Notes: generated from the letters alone by a model not told the origin. Shown: positions 17,153 through 27,001, counted from the first letter of the stretch. The stretch is 64,000 nt of DNA from Candidatus Hydrothermarchaeum profundi (GCA_002011125.2 MTMF02000009.1:1022989-1086988); one strand, 5' to 3'. Made by a program: numbers and translations.

Positions 17153-18286
17153 ATGGTTGTAATGTCAAAATTGTATATACTAGCAGGTCTTATACTAATC
17201 TCGTGGGTCATTATAATACGACTGGAGAAAATGGGAAAGTTAAACGCAGAGAGACATTTCATTTTCCTTCTTTTAAGAACTGAACGTGGTAAGGAGTTTA
17301 TAGAACGTGTCTCTAGGTTTGGGTTCTGGCCTTTTATCTCCACATTAGGCGTAGTTATTTCCCTCCTAGGCATGGCGTTCGTAATATTCTCTCTCGGATA
17401 CGCTATTTATTCAACTTACTTTTTGAAAACAAAAATTGAGGGAGCAACTCTAGTGATACCAGGAGTAACCATACCCTTTTGGTATGGTATAATAGGATTA
17501 ATAACGGTATTAGTTGTTCATGAAGTTAGCCATGGAATTATTGCTAGGAGCGAGAATATCTCAATTAAAAATTTGGGGGCAGTTTTATTTGCAATTATAC
17601 CAATAGGGGCTTTCGTTGAACCTGATGAAGAGGAACTTAATAGAAAGCCAAGAATCTCAAAGCTGAGAGTCTACTCTGCTGGCTCCTTTGGGAATATAGT
17701 TCTAGCTATTATAGCTTTCTTTACGTTCGTAGCTTTCTCTAGTCAGGTATTCGACCCCAGTACTATACAAATAATAGATGTAGCTAAAGGGTCGCCAGCA
17801 GATGGAGTATTAGAAGAGGGAATGGTTATATTGAGAATAAATGGAGAAGAAATTTCCTCTACGAATGACTTTATGACGGTTGCTAGAGAAATTGAGCCTG
17901 GAGAAACCATTTCTATTGAGACTGATAAAGGAAACTTTTTGGTGAATGCAGGAAAACGAAAAGACCATCCCAGTAGAGGGTTTATAGGAATCAGGGTACA
18001 TAGCGCTGTAAAAGAAGGATTATCAAAGATAGTTGATATTGGCGTACTTTTATTTATTTCCGGGTCTCTCCAATGGATATTTTTCCTTAATCAAGGTATT
18101 GGACTTATTAATTTAGCACCGATTCACTTTGGCGTAGCAGCTACTGATGGCCATCATATCCTAAAAGAAATTATCTCGCACTTTGTAGGGGAAGCAAGGG
18201 CAGAAAAAGTTGCTATTTTTATATCAACCACTACTCTTCTTATACTTCTCTTTACAATAATAGGTCCTACTCCAACGGCAGCTTAA
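17153..18286 (+). CDS. Site-2-type membrane metalloprotease (M50) with PDZ domain
   Basis: 377 residues, several membrane spans. The zinc motif is VVHEVSHGIIAR (HEXXH, about residues 122-126). A PDZ-like domain lies at about residues 210-280 (GSPADGVLEEGMVILRINGE). The second active-site element is LAPIHFGVAATDGHHIL, where the family normally has NXXPXXXXDG. It cleaves transmembrane substrates within the bilayer; targets are unknown. ATG at 17153 or 17162 could start translation. Confidence 0.9.
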   Translation: MVVMSKLYILAGLILISWVIIIRLEKMGKLNAERHFIFLLLRTERGKEFIERVSRFGFWPFISTLGVVISLLGMAFVIFSLGYAIYSTYFLKTKIEGATLVIPGVTIPFWYGIIGLITVLVVHEVSHGIIARSENISIKNLGAVLFAIIPIGAFVEPDEEELNRKPRISKLRVYSAGSFGNIVLAIIAFFTFVAFSSQVFDPSTIQIIDVAKGSPADGVLEEGMVILRINGEEISSTNDFMTVAREIEPGETISIETDKGNFLVNAGKRKDHPSRGFIGIRVHSAVKEGLSKIVDIGVLLFISGSLQWIFFLNQGIGLINLAPIHFGVAATDGHHILKEIISHFVGEARAEKVAIFISTTTLLILLFTIIGPTPTAA

Positions 18287-18297
18287 GGTGGAGGAGT

Positions 18298-18867
18298 ATG
18301 GACCGAGAAATAAAGAGGCAATTAATACATGCATCTGGGGCTCTCCTGAGCGTATTTATAATAAGAGTCGATTGGTACTTTTCTGCTATTTTTTTAGGAT
18401 TTCTTCTGATATTCTCATATGCGATTGCTTTAGGATATACGAAGGGTATACGTGTACCCGTGCTTGCTCAACTTATTGATATGTCAGAAAGACCAGAAGT
18501 CATAAAAGTTAAGCCTGCTAAAGGGGCTCTTTGCTTCTTTCTTGGGATATTTCTCACAATTTTAATTTTTCAAAATAGAGAAATCGGAGCTAGTGCAGTG
18601 GTGATTTTAGCTATAGGAGATTCTTTTTCAACTCTAATAGGGAAGAAATTCGGTGCTCATAGGCTTCCCTATAATACTGAAAAGTCGGTGGAGGGAAGTT
18701 TGGCTTTTTTGATATCAGCTTATTTTGCTGCTTTACTAATTATGCCGCCTATTTTAGCTGCGGCTAGTGTGGCGGTCGGAGCACTTGCGGAGTCTATACC
18801 CTCAAGGGTCGATGATAACATTACGATACCTCTTTCTTCAGGGTTAGTGATGTATCTTGCGCAGTGA
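18298..18867 (+). CDS. Dolichol kinase / CTP-dependent lipid kinase-like membrane protein
   Basis: 189 residues with about six membrane spans. Conserved stretches are AIGDSFSTLIGKKFGAHR, EKSVEGSLAF and ESIPSRVDDNITIPL, typical of the SEC59/VTE5-like CTP-dependent lipid kinase family. In archaea these may phosphorylate dolichol or geranylgeraniol for glycosylation or lipid recycling. The 3' end overlaps the convergent GGGP synthase by 24 nt. It is 11 nt downstream of the protease gene. Confidence 0.85.
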   Translation: MDREIKRQLIHASGALLSVFIIRVDWYFSAIFLGFLLIFSYAIALGYTKGIRVPVLAQLIDMSERPEVIKVKPAKGALCFFLGIFLTILIFQNREIGASAVVILAIGDSFSTLIGKKFGAHRLPYNTEKSVEGSLAFLISAYFAALLIMPPILAAASVAVGALAESIPSRVDDNITIPLSSGLVMYLAQ

Positions 18868-19590
18868 GGAAGTGATTCTTTTTATGCATCCTTTGACATC
18901 GCTTGTTCTCTCAACTACAGTTCCGGTGACTACTATATCCGCTCCAGATTTAGCTACATTATAAGCATCTTCTTCGGTCTTTATACCGCCGCCTACGATG
19001 AGTGGTATATCTATCACTTTTTTCACTTCAGTGATCATTTTCTCTGGGACATGCTCATCAGCTCCAGATCCGGCCTCCAAATATACCAACTGCATACCAA
19101 AATACTGAGCTGCTAGAGCATATCCACAAGCACGCTCATGGTCACTTCTTGATATAAGGTCAGCGGCCCCTACTTTACCAACTGCACCTCCTGGCTCTAC
19201 TATTATGTAGCCCATTGGTATTGGTTCTATCCCTATTTTTCTTATTATGGGAGCACCCATTGCTTGGGCACCTGTAATGAAATAGGGGTTTCTAGAATTA
19301 AGCAAACTCATGAAAAAAATTGCATCCGCGTTAGGTGAAATGCCAGATATATCGCCTGGAAATAGTATTATTGGTAAGTCTGTTACCCCTTTTATTTCTC
19401 TAACTGTAGTATCTAAGTATTCCTCAGATATTCCCCTCGAACCACCTATCATAAATCCTTTAGTTCCCCCTTCGGCTGCTTCTTTAGCGATCTTTGAGGC
19501 TCTCTTAGACGTTTGCTTGTCGGGGTCTATCAATGTTAGATGTATAGGATTTCTTTTTATTTCTTTGCGAAGATATTCTAAAACTCTCAT
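18844..19590 (-). CDS. Geranylgeranylglyceryl phosphate synthase
   Basis: 248-residue TIM-barrel enzyme that joins sn-glycerol-1-phosphate to geranylgeranyl diphosphate, the first committed step of archaeal ether lipids. Key stretches: HLTLIDPDKQ, GGTKGFMIGGS, YLEAGSGADE, and the phosphate-binding IVGGGIKTEEDA. The start lies 1 nt downstream of the L40e stop, so the two are co-transcribed. Confidence 0.95.
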   Translation of the reverse strand: MRVLEYLRKEIKRNPIHLTLIDPDKQTSKRASKIAKEAAEGGTKGFMIGGSRGISEEYLDTTVREIKGVTDLPIILFPGDISGISPNADAIFFMSLLNSRNPYFITGAQAMGAPIIRKIGIEPIPMGYIIVEPGGAVGKVGAADLISRSDHERACGYALAAQYFGMQLVYLEAGSGADEHVPEKMITEVKKVIDIPLIVGGGIKTEEDAYNVAKSGADIVVTGTVVERTSDVKGCIKRITSSLRKIHH

Positions 19591-19591
19591 T

Positions 19592-19738
19592 TTATGCTTT
19601 TATCTCTTTTCTCTTTGGTCTGAGTGCTTTAGAACCGCATTTTCTGCATTTTTCTGCTTTCCAAGGGTTTTTTGCTTTACATTTTCTACAGATCTTTATG
19701 TGAAATAATCTTTTCTCTGCTTCTTGGAATCTTGCCAT
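19592..19738 (-). CDS. rpl40e: 50S ribosomal protein L40e
   Basis: A 48-residue protein starting [20 protein letters not shown]. It has the four-cysteine zinc ribbon CRKCKAKN and CRKCGSK and a basic tail, and matches archaeal L40e in length and motifs. It overlaps the 3' end of tsr3 by 43 nt and is followed 1 nt later by GGGP synthase. It is short enough to be missed by gene callers. Confidence 0.96.
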   Translation of the reverse strand: MARFQEAEKRLFHIKICRKCKAKNPWKAEKCRKCGSKALRPKRKEIKA

Positions 19739-20241
19739 AACTTAATCCACTCCTTTTCTTTTTTTATAACTTCCTCTTCATTTTTGGCTTGTGCGTAATC
19801 CTCTAACAATTCTCGGTTTAATTCTAAGAAAGATGGGCCCCATTTAAATTTTTGAAGAATGTTTTCCCCATATTCTGGGTATCCCAAGATATATAAAGCT
19901 GAGGCTAGAGATTCTACCGTTGAGAGTTTTTTTATTTTTCCATAGTTTATAGGGTTACCTGCGATTAGCAAGGGCAATACTCTGTCGTTATAGGGCTTTT
20001 TTAGTGTTCCAAAAACGTTGTAAGCTCTTTTCCATGAGCAATCTAATGCAACTAATCCGTGTTTCATATATCTCTTATCCTCTTTTGAGAGAACTTTATC
20101 TGCATAAGGATTGAGAATTATGGAATTCCTAGGTATTTTTGAGGGAGTGTAGAATACCTCTGCCAGTCTAAATTTTTTAAGCTTATTGGATGTACAAGCT
20201 TTCGGGTTGCATTGTTTAGCGTGATATATTAGTAATTTCAT
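19696..20241 (-). CDS. tsr3: Tsr3-type rRNA aminocarboxypropyltransferase (DUF367)
   Basis: 181 residues. Family signatures are [26 protein letters not shown] and [14 protein letters not shown]. Tsr3 transfers the aminocarboxypropyl group of SAM to N1-methylpseudouridine in small-subunit rRNA, a late ribosome maturation step. Pairing with L40e fits a ribosome-related transcription unit. Confidence 0.93.
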   Translation of the reverse strand: MKLLIYHAKQCNPKACTSNKLKKFRLAEVFYTPSKIPRNSIILNPYADKVLSKEDKRYMKHGLVALDCSWKRAYNVFGTLKKPYNDRVLPLLIAGNPINYGKIKKLSTVESLASALYILGYPEYGENILQKFKWGPSFLELNRELLEDYAQAKNEEEVIKKEKEWIKLWQDSKKQRKDYFT

Positions 20242-20300
20242 TCAGTCCCTCGGCTATTCGTTTTTTAGATAGAAAGGGAACCTAAACGCCTCTCCCCAGT

Positions 20301-20654
20301 TCACCATTCATCAATAGCCTTTTCTATATTATTTGTCCACGTCTGTAGAGTTTCACGTAGATTTCTCTTTATTTCATCTTTTTCTACAGGGGCATACTCG
20401 AATGCCCGGCCTCTAGTTCTCATCACCGGCTTACGATAAGCCATTCCATAGCTTACTAAATTCTGAAGTGCCCTCTGTACTAGGCTCCTACTTTTCCCTA
20501 TTCTCTTACTTATTTCATCTGGAGTCCCTGCTTTTTCAAGTAGAGAAGAGTATACGTCGACTTCAAGCTTTCTCAGACCCAATAAGCATTGTAGTACTGA
20601 TTCTATCGTCACTTTCTTAGAACAAATAAGACTTCTTGCTTCAATCATATTCAT
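20301..20654 (-). CDS. TrmB-like winged-helix regulator
   Basis: 117 residues. The central winged helix has the pattern TPDEISKRIGKSRSLVQRAL followed by a wing with MRTRGRAFEY, and a helical tail of about 25 residues may mediate dimerisation. It resembles single-domain TrmB-like archaeal regulators. Flanks are tsr3 downstream and ccmF upstream, both on the same strand. Target unknown. Confidence 0.78.
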   Translation of the reverse strand: MNMIEARSLICSKKVTIESVLQCLLGLRKLEVDVYSSLLEKAGTPDEISKRIGKSRSLVQRALQNLVSYGMAYRKPVMRTRGRAFEYAPVEKDEIKRNLRETLQTWTNNIEKAIDEW

Positions 20655-20691
20655 AGATGTTGAACAGTAACGAAATAATATTATTATAGAA

Positions 20692-22662
20692 TTAATAGGA
20701 TTCGTCTATCCCCCATGCGTTTTTAACTATAGCGGGGATTAACTGAAGCGCAATTCCAGCACATAAAAGAATGCTTCCGATCCATATTAGTGATACCAGT
20801 GGAATTGTTTTTATAGAGATTAAAATCAGATTTGATTGATACCCATAAAAAACCACGTAAAAATCTACTATTCCCCTCAAGATCTTAACTTTTGGATATT
20901 GCCCATATCGAGCGTCATCGATGAATAAAGCTTTTTCCTCTCCTAGAGAGTTTTCACCAGCAATAATCTCAAATCTAACATATTGGTACCAGTTGCCTTT
21001 GACATTCTGAATGTCTAGACCATTTAATTTTATTTTGTGACCCCCAAAATCTTTCATGGTGCCGATTTCTTGAGGGTACTGAAAGACTAATCTATACTCC
21101 TTTTCAAAAACAGTACTTGTTACTACACCAATTATTATTAAAACCATGCCTAAGTGGATCAGTTGCGGTCCTATTCTTTTGATTATTCTTTTCATATTCC
21201 TTTGTTTAAGTATGGTAAAGACCCGATATCCAATTCCAAAAAGCGCGAATACTACGAAAAAAATAGAATAATTAAAATATTTTGTATGCACTGGGCCTAT
21301 TATACCTATCAAAAGGTTAATAATTACCGCTCCCCCAGCGAGTTTTAAAAGATGATCTTTCTTAATAGTGCCTAAAAGTAAACAGAAACCCGTTAAAAGT
21401 ACCGCAAAATCAATCAAGAGAAAGCACCACTTATTGAAGAATTCTTTAGTAGTAGGGATTTCAACTCCTTTAAGAATCTTCATTATAACAGGATAAGTTA
21501 AACCCCATAACAGGACAACTGATATCCCAATAAAGACTACAACTGCCAAATATTGGGCAGTCGATATGGAAATAGAAGGCTTCTTTTTTGATAGCTTTAT
21601 ATTCTTTCTAGAAAGTTCTCTAAGAACTAAAACAGAGGAAATTATTGTTGTGATAATTATAAAACTTGCTAAGTGGGGACCTACAGTAGTACTCGCATAT
21701 CCATGAACGGATTTAAGAATGCCACTACGGGTTATGAAAGTTGTATAAAACACAAATATTAATGTGAAAAGACCAAGAGCAGGCCCTAAAATCTCAAATT
21801 TTCTTCTTGTACGATACATATAGGAAGCATGCATAAACGCTGTTAAGCTTACCCATAATAGTAGAGAGGCAGTTTCTACAGGGTCCCACGTCCAGTAACC
21901 ACCATACGATAGTTCTTCGTATGCCCAGACCCCACCAATAGTGATACCTATCGTTAAAAAAAGCCATGAGAACCTAGCCCAGTATCTCGAGATTTCTTCC
22001 CAGTCGCCAGTTCTTTCTAGAAAGTATATTAGTGAGGCAGCAAAAGGTACGGTTAGTGTTGCATAAGCTATAAACACAATAGGAGGATGGAGAGCCATCC
22101 AAGGGCTCATTAAAAAGGGATTCAATCCATTACCATCTATGAATCCTCTTTTGGGATCGTATTTCCCAATTGACCGGTAGTAATTTAATATAGTATCAAG
22201 AGGGATATTATTTTTGATCGCATAATCTTCAAAGCTACTAATAGTAGTTTGGAATGGATTCAGCAAGTACACCATTGCTAAAAGGATTAATCCTATTGAT
22301 AATACGATAATACCTGTTTTTCTGCGAAATTTCTCCCTTTTTTTGATGAGTACTATAGATGATAATATAGTCGCCCATGCCCACAGCAGGAAAGTTCCTT
22401 CTTGGCCTGCCCAAACCGCAGATAACTTATATGGAAGCGGTGTATCAACGCTTGAGTGAGTAAAGACATAGTTGATGTTATAATTCGTAAAGAAATAATA
22501 GGTGAGAACTGATACCACTACGGTAATCAATATTCCCAAGAGATTAAACCCACTATAAATCAAAGGGTCATATTCTCGTTTCTTGGCTTCGCAATATATT
22601 GTTAAAAATAAAAGCCCAGAACCCAATATGAGGGAGAATATCAGTAGTACGTTGCCTATCAA
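20692..22662 (-). CDS. ccmF: Cytochrome c haem lyase CcmF, second copy
   Basis: 656-residue multi-spanning membrane protein with the haem-handling motif SYGGYWTWDPVET, LHPPIVFIAYA and HLGMVLIIIG. Its external C-terminal loop is shorter than in the 781-residue CcmF at 322-2667 and lacks the OB-fold insert, so this is the standard form. It overlaps the upstream UMP kinase gene by 4 nt, an unusual neighbour for a cytochrome maturation gene. Confidence 0.93.
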   Translation of the reverse strand: MIGNVLLIFSLILGSGLLFLTIYCEAKKREYDPLIYSGFNLLGILITVVVSVLTYYFFTNYNINYVFTHSSVDTPLPYKLSAVWAGQEGTFLLWAWATILSSIVLIKKREKFRRKTGIIVLSIGLILLAMVYLLNPFQTTISSFEDYAIKNNIPLDTILNYYRSIGKYDPKRGFIDGNGLNPFLMSPWMALHPPIVFIAYATLTVPFAASLIYFLERTGDWEEISRYWARFSWLFLTIGITIGGVWAYEELSYGGYWTWDPVETASLLLWVSLTAFMHASYMYRTRRKFEILGPALGLFTLIFVFYTTFITRSGILKSVHGYASTTVGPHLASFIIITTIISSVLVLRELSRKNIKLSKKKPSISISTAQYLAVVVFIGISVVLLWGLTYPVIMKILKGVEIPTTKEFFNKWCFLLIDFAVLLTGFCLLLGTIKKDHLLKLAGGAVIINLLIGIIGPVHTKYFNYSIFFVVFALFGIGYRVFTILKQRNMKRIIKRIGPQLIHLGMVLIIIGVVTSTVFEKEYRLVFQYPQEIGTMKDFGGHKIKLNGLDIQNVKGNWYQYVRFEIIAGENSLGEEKALFIDDARYGQYPKVKILRGIVDFYVVFYGYQSNLILISIKTIPLVSLIWIGSILLCAGIALQLIPAIVKNAWGIDESY

Positions 22663-23315
22663 CTTACCAACGTCCCGCCGTGATTTTCACCTTTTATTGC
22701 TTTCTCTATACTCTCTAAGTTCCTACCATCTAGTACAATTGTTCTGATTTTATTTCTATGGATTATTTTTGCGGCTACCGGGTCAATGATTGTACTTAGA
22801 CCAGCCTTGTGAACTTGCTCTACAAGCTCAATAAGTTTTTCTGATTTTATTTCTTTTAGTTTTATTGCCGAAGGATTTTTCCTAGGATCAGAATCATAGA
22901 TGCCATCAACGTTTGTTGCATTAATCAATAAATCAGCTTTACATTTTGCCGCTATTTCTGCGGAAACTGCGTCAGTAGTCTGCCCCGGTTTTATTCCGCC
23001 TATTATAAAAATATCTGAGCATTTGATATTCAGGTCCTCTGGTATGTCCTTATATACTCCAAATGCAGCTGAGATTAACATTGCATTTAATCTAGTAGCT
23101 AGTATTCCACTCTTGTCGCAGTAATCTTCAGATGCTCCAAGTTCTCTTAATGCTTGAATGTACTCTCTAGCTATTGCTCCTCCTCCTACTACTACTTTTA
23201 TATCGTGACCTTCCGTAGTCAGTTTTTTTATTAGTTGTGAAAAATTTTTTATGTAGTTCACGTTGGGTTTAGGAGATGCTATAACGGATCCTCCAATGCT
23301 AATAACTACTTTCAT
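22659..23315 (-). CDS. pyrH: Archaeal UMP kinase
   Basis: 218 residues of the amino-acid-kinase fold: VVISIGGSVIASPKP at the N-terminus, VVGGGAIAREYI, INATNVDGIYDSDPR and GIKPGQTTDAV. It phosphorylates UMP to UDP with ATP. Length and motifs match the short archaeal PyrH. It is translationally coupled to ccmF. Confidence 0.94.
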   Translation of the reverse strand: MKVVISIGGSVIASPKPNVNYIKNFSQLIKKLTTEGHDIKVVVGGGAIAREYIQALRELGASEDYCDKSGILATRLNAMLISAAFGVYKDIPEDLNIKCSDIFIIGGIKPGQTTDAVSAEIAAKCKADLLINATNVDGIYDSDPRKNPSAIKLKEIKSEKLIELVEQVHKAGLSTIIDPVAAKIIHRNKIRTIVLDGRNLESIEKAIKGENHGGTLVS

Positions 23316-23405
23316 AGATCCTATGGAGTAAGTGGAAGATATTAAATATTACTCCAAAAATGTATTAATTGGCTACCACTAAGCATTTTTTAGTTGGTTG
23401 AGAAT

Positions 23406-24641
23406 ATGAAGAAAGCATCATCAGTAGAACTTCATAAATTAAAGAAAGAGCTGGAAAGGCTTGAGAGTAAAGTTGGTAAGGGTACAGAACTAGTCAGTTT
23501 ACATATTCCCCCCGATAAAAATCTAAATGATGTAATGTCACATATGAGAGATGAATATTCCCAGGCTAATAATATCAAATCAGCTAGAACTAGGAAAAAC
23601 GTCCAAGCCGCTTTAGAGGTAATAATGCAAAGACTTAAAATGATAAAACAAGTGCCTGAGAACGGACTAGTATTGTTAGTTGGAACAATCCCTCGAGGCA
23701 CAAAAGATAAAATGGAGGTTTATTTGATTCATCCTCCTGAAAAATTGCAGACGTATGTTTATCATTGTGATTCGAAATTTTATCTTGATCCACTTAAAGA
23801 AATGCTTGAGGAAAAAGGGTCATATGGTCTACTCGTATTAGATAGAGGCGAAGCTACCGTAGGACTTCTTAAGGGGAAAAATATTGAGGTTGTTAAAAGA
23901 ATTAGTTCTACGGTTCCAGGGAAGCATGGTAGAGGCGGTCAAAGCCAAAGAAGGTTTGAAAGGCTTATTGAGATAGCGGCGCATGAGTATTTCAAGAGAG
24001 TGGGAGAACATGCTAGTGAAGTTTTCATGAATACCCCTGATCTCAGAGGAGTAATTTTAGGGGGGCCTGGACCGACTAAAGAATTTTTTTATAATGAAGG
24101 ATATCTCCATCCAAAAGTACAAGAGAAGATATTAGGTGTTGTTGATACATCCTATACTGATGAATTTGGTATTAAGGAGTTAGTGAATAAGTCATCTGAA
24201 ATTTTTAAAGATTTAGAGATTACAAAGGAGAAAAACCTCGTTCAAAAGTTTCTTCAAGAAGTTGTCAAGGATAGAGGATTAGCTGCATATGGCGAGGAGG
24301 AAGTACGAAACTTACTCAAAATGGGAGCGGTTGATACCATCCTTTATTCAGAAGATTTAGAGTCGTTTAGAGTCAAGGTTAAATGCTCTAATTGTGACTA
24401 CTCTAACTTAGTTACTACTAAAGATATTAAGAAATTAGAAGAAGAACTCGTACAAGAACCTTGTCCGAAATGTAATGAAAATTCTTTGGAGATAGAGGAG
24501 TATACTAGTACCCTAGACTTATTAATTGATATTGCAGAATCTACAGGGGCTAAAGTTGAGGTCATATCCACAGATACCGAGGAGGGACAGCAACTTAAAG
24601 CATTTGGCGGTATAGCCGCCATATTAAGGTTTCGTCCTTAA
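23406..24641 (+). CDS. prf1: Peptide chain release factor aRF1
   Basis: About 411 residues. The stop-codon recognition motif NIKS lies in NNIKSARTRKNV (about residues 58-61) and the peptidyl-hydrolysis GGQ in KHGRGGQSQRRFE. A zinc-ribbon-like C-terminal region has CSNCDY and CPKCNEN. It terminates translation at all three stop codons; no sign of altered UAG recognition is visible. I start at ATG 23406; an in-frame TTG at 23394 is the alternative. Confidence 0.95.
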   Translation: MKKASSVELHKLKKELERLESKVGKGTELVSLHIPPDKNLNDVMSHMRDEYSQANNIKSARTRKNVQAALEVIMQRLKMIKQVPENGLVLLVGTIPRGTKDKMEVYLIHPPEKLQTYVYHCDSKFYLDPLKEMLEEKGSYGLLVLDRGEATVGLLKGKNIEVVKRISSTVPGKHGRGGQSQRRFERLIEIAAHEYFKRVGEHASEVFMNTPDLRGVILGGPGPTKEFFYNEGYLHPKVQEKILGVVDTSYTDEFGIKELVNKSSEIFKDLEITKEKNLVQKFLQEVVKDRGLAAYGEEEVRNLLKMGAVDTILYSEDLESFRVKVKCSNCDYSNLVTTKDIKKLEEELVQEPCPKCNENSLEIEEYTSTLDLLIDIAESTGAKVEVISTDTEEGQQLKAFGGIAAILRFRP

Positions 24642-24659
24642 AAGAGGAGTGAGAATTAT

Positions 24660-26327
24660 TTGTTTGATAAATTTATAAATCAAGCTAAAGGCGAGGTAGA
24701 TAGAGTTCTAGAAGAGAAAGGCATATCCAAGGAGATAGTATTTGAAGAGCCTATTGAAGAATTTGGAGATCTCTCTACTCCTATATGTTTTGAATTAGCT
24801 CCATTAATGAAAAAGTCTCCTAAAGTACTTGCAGAAGAACTTGCTGGTGATATGGAGGCCGGGGGATTTATCCGGGAGATAAAGCCTGTCAATGGGTATG
24901 TAAACTTTTATTTAAATTACGAAAAACTAACCCCACTTTTGCTTGAAAAAATTAAGTCAGAGAAGGATAATTATGGACGGGGAAAAGGAAAAGAAAAGAT
25001 AATTTTAGAATGCACTTCAGCCAACCCGGATGGCCCTCTACACATTGGTCATGCACGAAATGGAATAATAGGTGATACTTTAGCGAGAGTGATGAGATTT
25101 GCGGGATATGATGTGGAAACACAATATTATGTGAATGATATGGGAAAACAGTTGGCAGTAGTGGTATGGGGTCTAAGGAGGTTTAAGATAGATAGCAAGA
25201 AAAAGAAAGACCACGCTATTTCTGAGATCTATGTAAAAGCTACTAAAGTTTTAAATGAGAATCCAGAGTATGAAAGTGAGATATCCGGGCTAATGAAGGA
25301 CTATGAGCAGGGGACTAAAGAAGTAAAAAGTGAATTTGAATATGCTGCCAATTATTGTCTAGATGGAATCCGTGAGACGCTAGAAAGAATTAAGATAAAT
25401 ATCGATACTTATATTTGGGAAAGTTCTTTCCTGAGGGATTCTTCTGTTAGTAAAGCGTTGGAAAGATTGGGAAAAACGAAGTATCTAAAAAAGAATGATG
25501 TCCTCTATTTAGACCTATCTGAATTTGGAGTTGAAAAGGAACTAATCTTAACTAGGAAAGATGGGACGTCTCTGTATGTAACTAGGGATATAGCTTATCA
25601 CCTTTGGAAATCATCTAGAGGTTTAGTTGTAGATATATTTGGTGCAGATCATAAGCTGGTTTCAACCCAGTTATCGCTAGCTCTCAGAATATTGGGCGTA
25701 AAGCAACCTGAATTCGTGATATATGAATTTATATCGCTCCCTGGGGGGAAAATGTCTACTCGCAGAGGGATTTTTATTTCTTTGGATGAACTTTTAGATG
25801 AGAGTGCTGAAAGAGCATTAAGAGAAGTTAATAAGAGAAGGCCAAAGCTCAATGAGAGTTTGAAAGCTAAAATAGCTGAAAGTGTGGGTGTTGGAGCCGT
25901 AAGATTTAATGTTATAAAAATATCTCCAGAGAAACCTATTATTTTTAGATGGGAGGAGGCTTTGGATTTTGAGAGGCAGGGGTCTCCTTTTATCCAGTAT
26001 GCACATGCTAGGGCGTGTAGGATTCTTGAAAAAGCAGAGATTAAAGACTCTTATGAAGTTCCTTCCCTCTCATCTAATGAAAAGAAGCTTGTAAAGGTAC
26101 TCTCTAAATTCCCGGTCAAGGTTAGCGAGGCCGCTGAAAGTAGGCGTCCTCATATAATAGCTAATTATGCCCTAGAACTTGCAGACAGTTTTCACCGGTT
26201 TTATATGTTTGAACCAGTTCTAAAATCTGATAAAAAAGATTTTAGAGTACATTTAGTTTTAGCGAGCAAAATTGTTTTAGCTAATACCCTGAGTCTTTTG
26301 GGAATAGATCCTCTGGAAGAGATGTAA
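24660..26327 (+). CDS. argS: Arginyl-tRNA synthetase
   Basis: 555 residues. An N-terminal Add-1 domain is followed by the class I HIGH motif in PDGPLHIGHARNG and a degenerate KMSKS region GGKMSTRRGIF. The C-terminal anticodon-binding helical domain is present (QYAHARACRIL, RPHIIANYALELA). The TTG start at 24660 is preceded by GAGGAGTGAG at good distance. It lies 18 nt after prf1. Confidence 0.95.
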   Translation: MFDKFINQAKGEVDRVLEEKGISKEIVFEEPIEEFGDLSTPICFELAPLMKKSPKVLAEELAGDMEAGGFIREIKPVNGYVNFYLNYEKLTPLLLEKIKSEKDNYGRGKGKEKIILECTSANPDGPLHIGHARNGIIGDTLARVMRFAGYDVETQYYVNDMGKQLAVVVWGLRRFKIDSKKKKDHAISEIYVKATKVLNENPEYESEISGLMKDYEQGTKEVKSEFEYAANYCLDGIRETLERIKINIDTYIWESSFLRDSSVSKALERLGKTKYLKKNDVLYLDLSEFGVEKELILTRKDGTSLYVTRDIAYHLWKSSRGLVVDIFGADHKLVSTQLSLALRILGVKQPEFVIYEFISLPGGKMSTRRGIFISLDELLDESAERALREVNKRRPKLNESLKAKIAESVGVGAVRFNVIKISPEKPIIFRWEEALDFERQGSPFIQYAHARACRILEKAEIKDSYEVPSLSSNEKKLVKVLSKFPVKVSEAAESRRPHIIANYALELADSFHRFYMFEPVLKSDKKDFRVHLVLASKIVLANTLSLLGIDPLEEM

Positions 26328-26459
26328 CCCAATTGCCCCGATATGTAGGGTTATACCGACTCCTAGGAGCGTTAAAATTGCTATGGGGAGTTTTAATAAT
26401 ACCGCTGTTATCGTTAGTGGATATACCACAAAGAGAGTGAATTCAATAATCTTACTCAT
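26277..26459 (-). CDS. Small two-span membrane protein (doubtful)
   Basis: 60 residues: two hydrophobic segments (about 7-24 and 26-48) and a short basic tail. It overlaps the end of argS by 51 nt on the other strand. It reads like a real membrane peptide (balanced leucine, isoleucine, valine; charged ends), but I recognise no family. ATG start at 26459. Confidence 0.4.
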   Translation of the reverse strand: MSKIIEFTLFVVYPLTITAVLLKLPIAILTLLGVGITLHIGAIGLHLFQRIYSQKTQGIS

Positions 26460-26644
26460 AAATATATAGAGTATAATTCATTTTTATAAATTATAGATCT
26501 TTTGAAATGGCGAAATCATTTAAGTTCTGAGATAAAAATTCTCTATAATAGTTTGCTTCACCATATTTTTGTTGGAGAGTTTGTGACATTATTCGCAAGA
26601 ATCCACGTAAGATATTTATCTTTTTTTGCCTTTAGTGTTATTCC

Positions 26645-27001
26645 ATGGAGGACTACGGTAAAAGTCTCATGGATATACGGAGAGAGGAAAGAGAAAAGCT
26701 TAGGAGAATATTCTCCTTAATCTTGAGTGTTACTTCTATTGTGCTCGGTGCGGCTCTCGCTTATGTGGGATACTCGGAAGAGAGTTTGTTGGGTTTATTC
26801 TTTTATTTTCTTTTTGGTCTGGGCTTAGTTTTTGTAGGCTTCCAAATTTTTCTCATGGAAACTAAAGAAAAAACTAAGAAAGTCGAAAATAATCCACCTC
26901 AAGAACAACAAGAGAAGCCTGATGTTGATAAGTGCCCTCATTGTGGAGCGGATATAACTACGGCTGGAAAGTTTTGCGGAAGCTGTGGAAGGATGTTATG
27001 A
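26645..27001 (+). CDS. Membrane protein with C-terminal zinc ribbon
   Basis: 118 residues: a charged N-terminal helix, two membrane spans (about 23-64), a polar linker and a C-terminal zinc ribbon CPHCGADITTAGKFCGSCGR (four cysteines). This layout is common among archaeal membrane proteins of unknown function. The last 6 nt overlap the convergent mtxX gene. Confidence 0.8.
   Translation: MEDYGKSLMDIRREEREKLRRIFSLILSVTSIVLGAALAYVGYSEESLLGLFFYFLFGLGLVFVGFQIFLMETKEKTKKVENNPPQEQQEKPDVDKCPHCGADITTAGKFCGSCGRML

Noticed and set aside
26502-26720. Plus-strand frame of 72 codons before the zinc-ribbon gene
   Set aside because: It overlaps the better-supported gene at 26645 in another frame, starts without a ribosome-binding site and shows no protein-like pattern.
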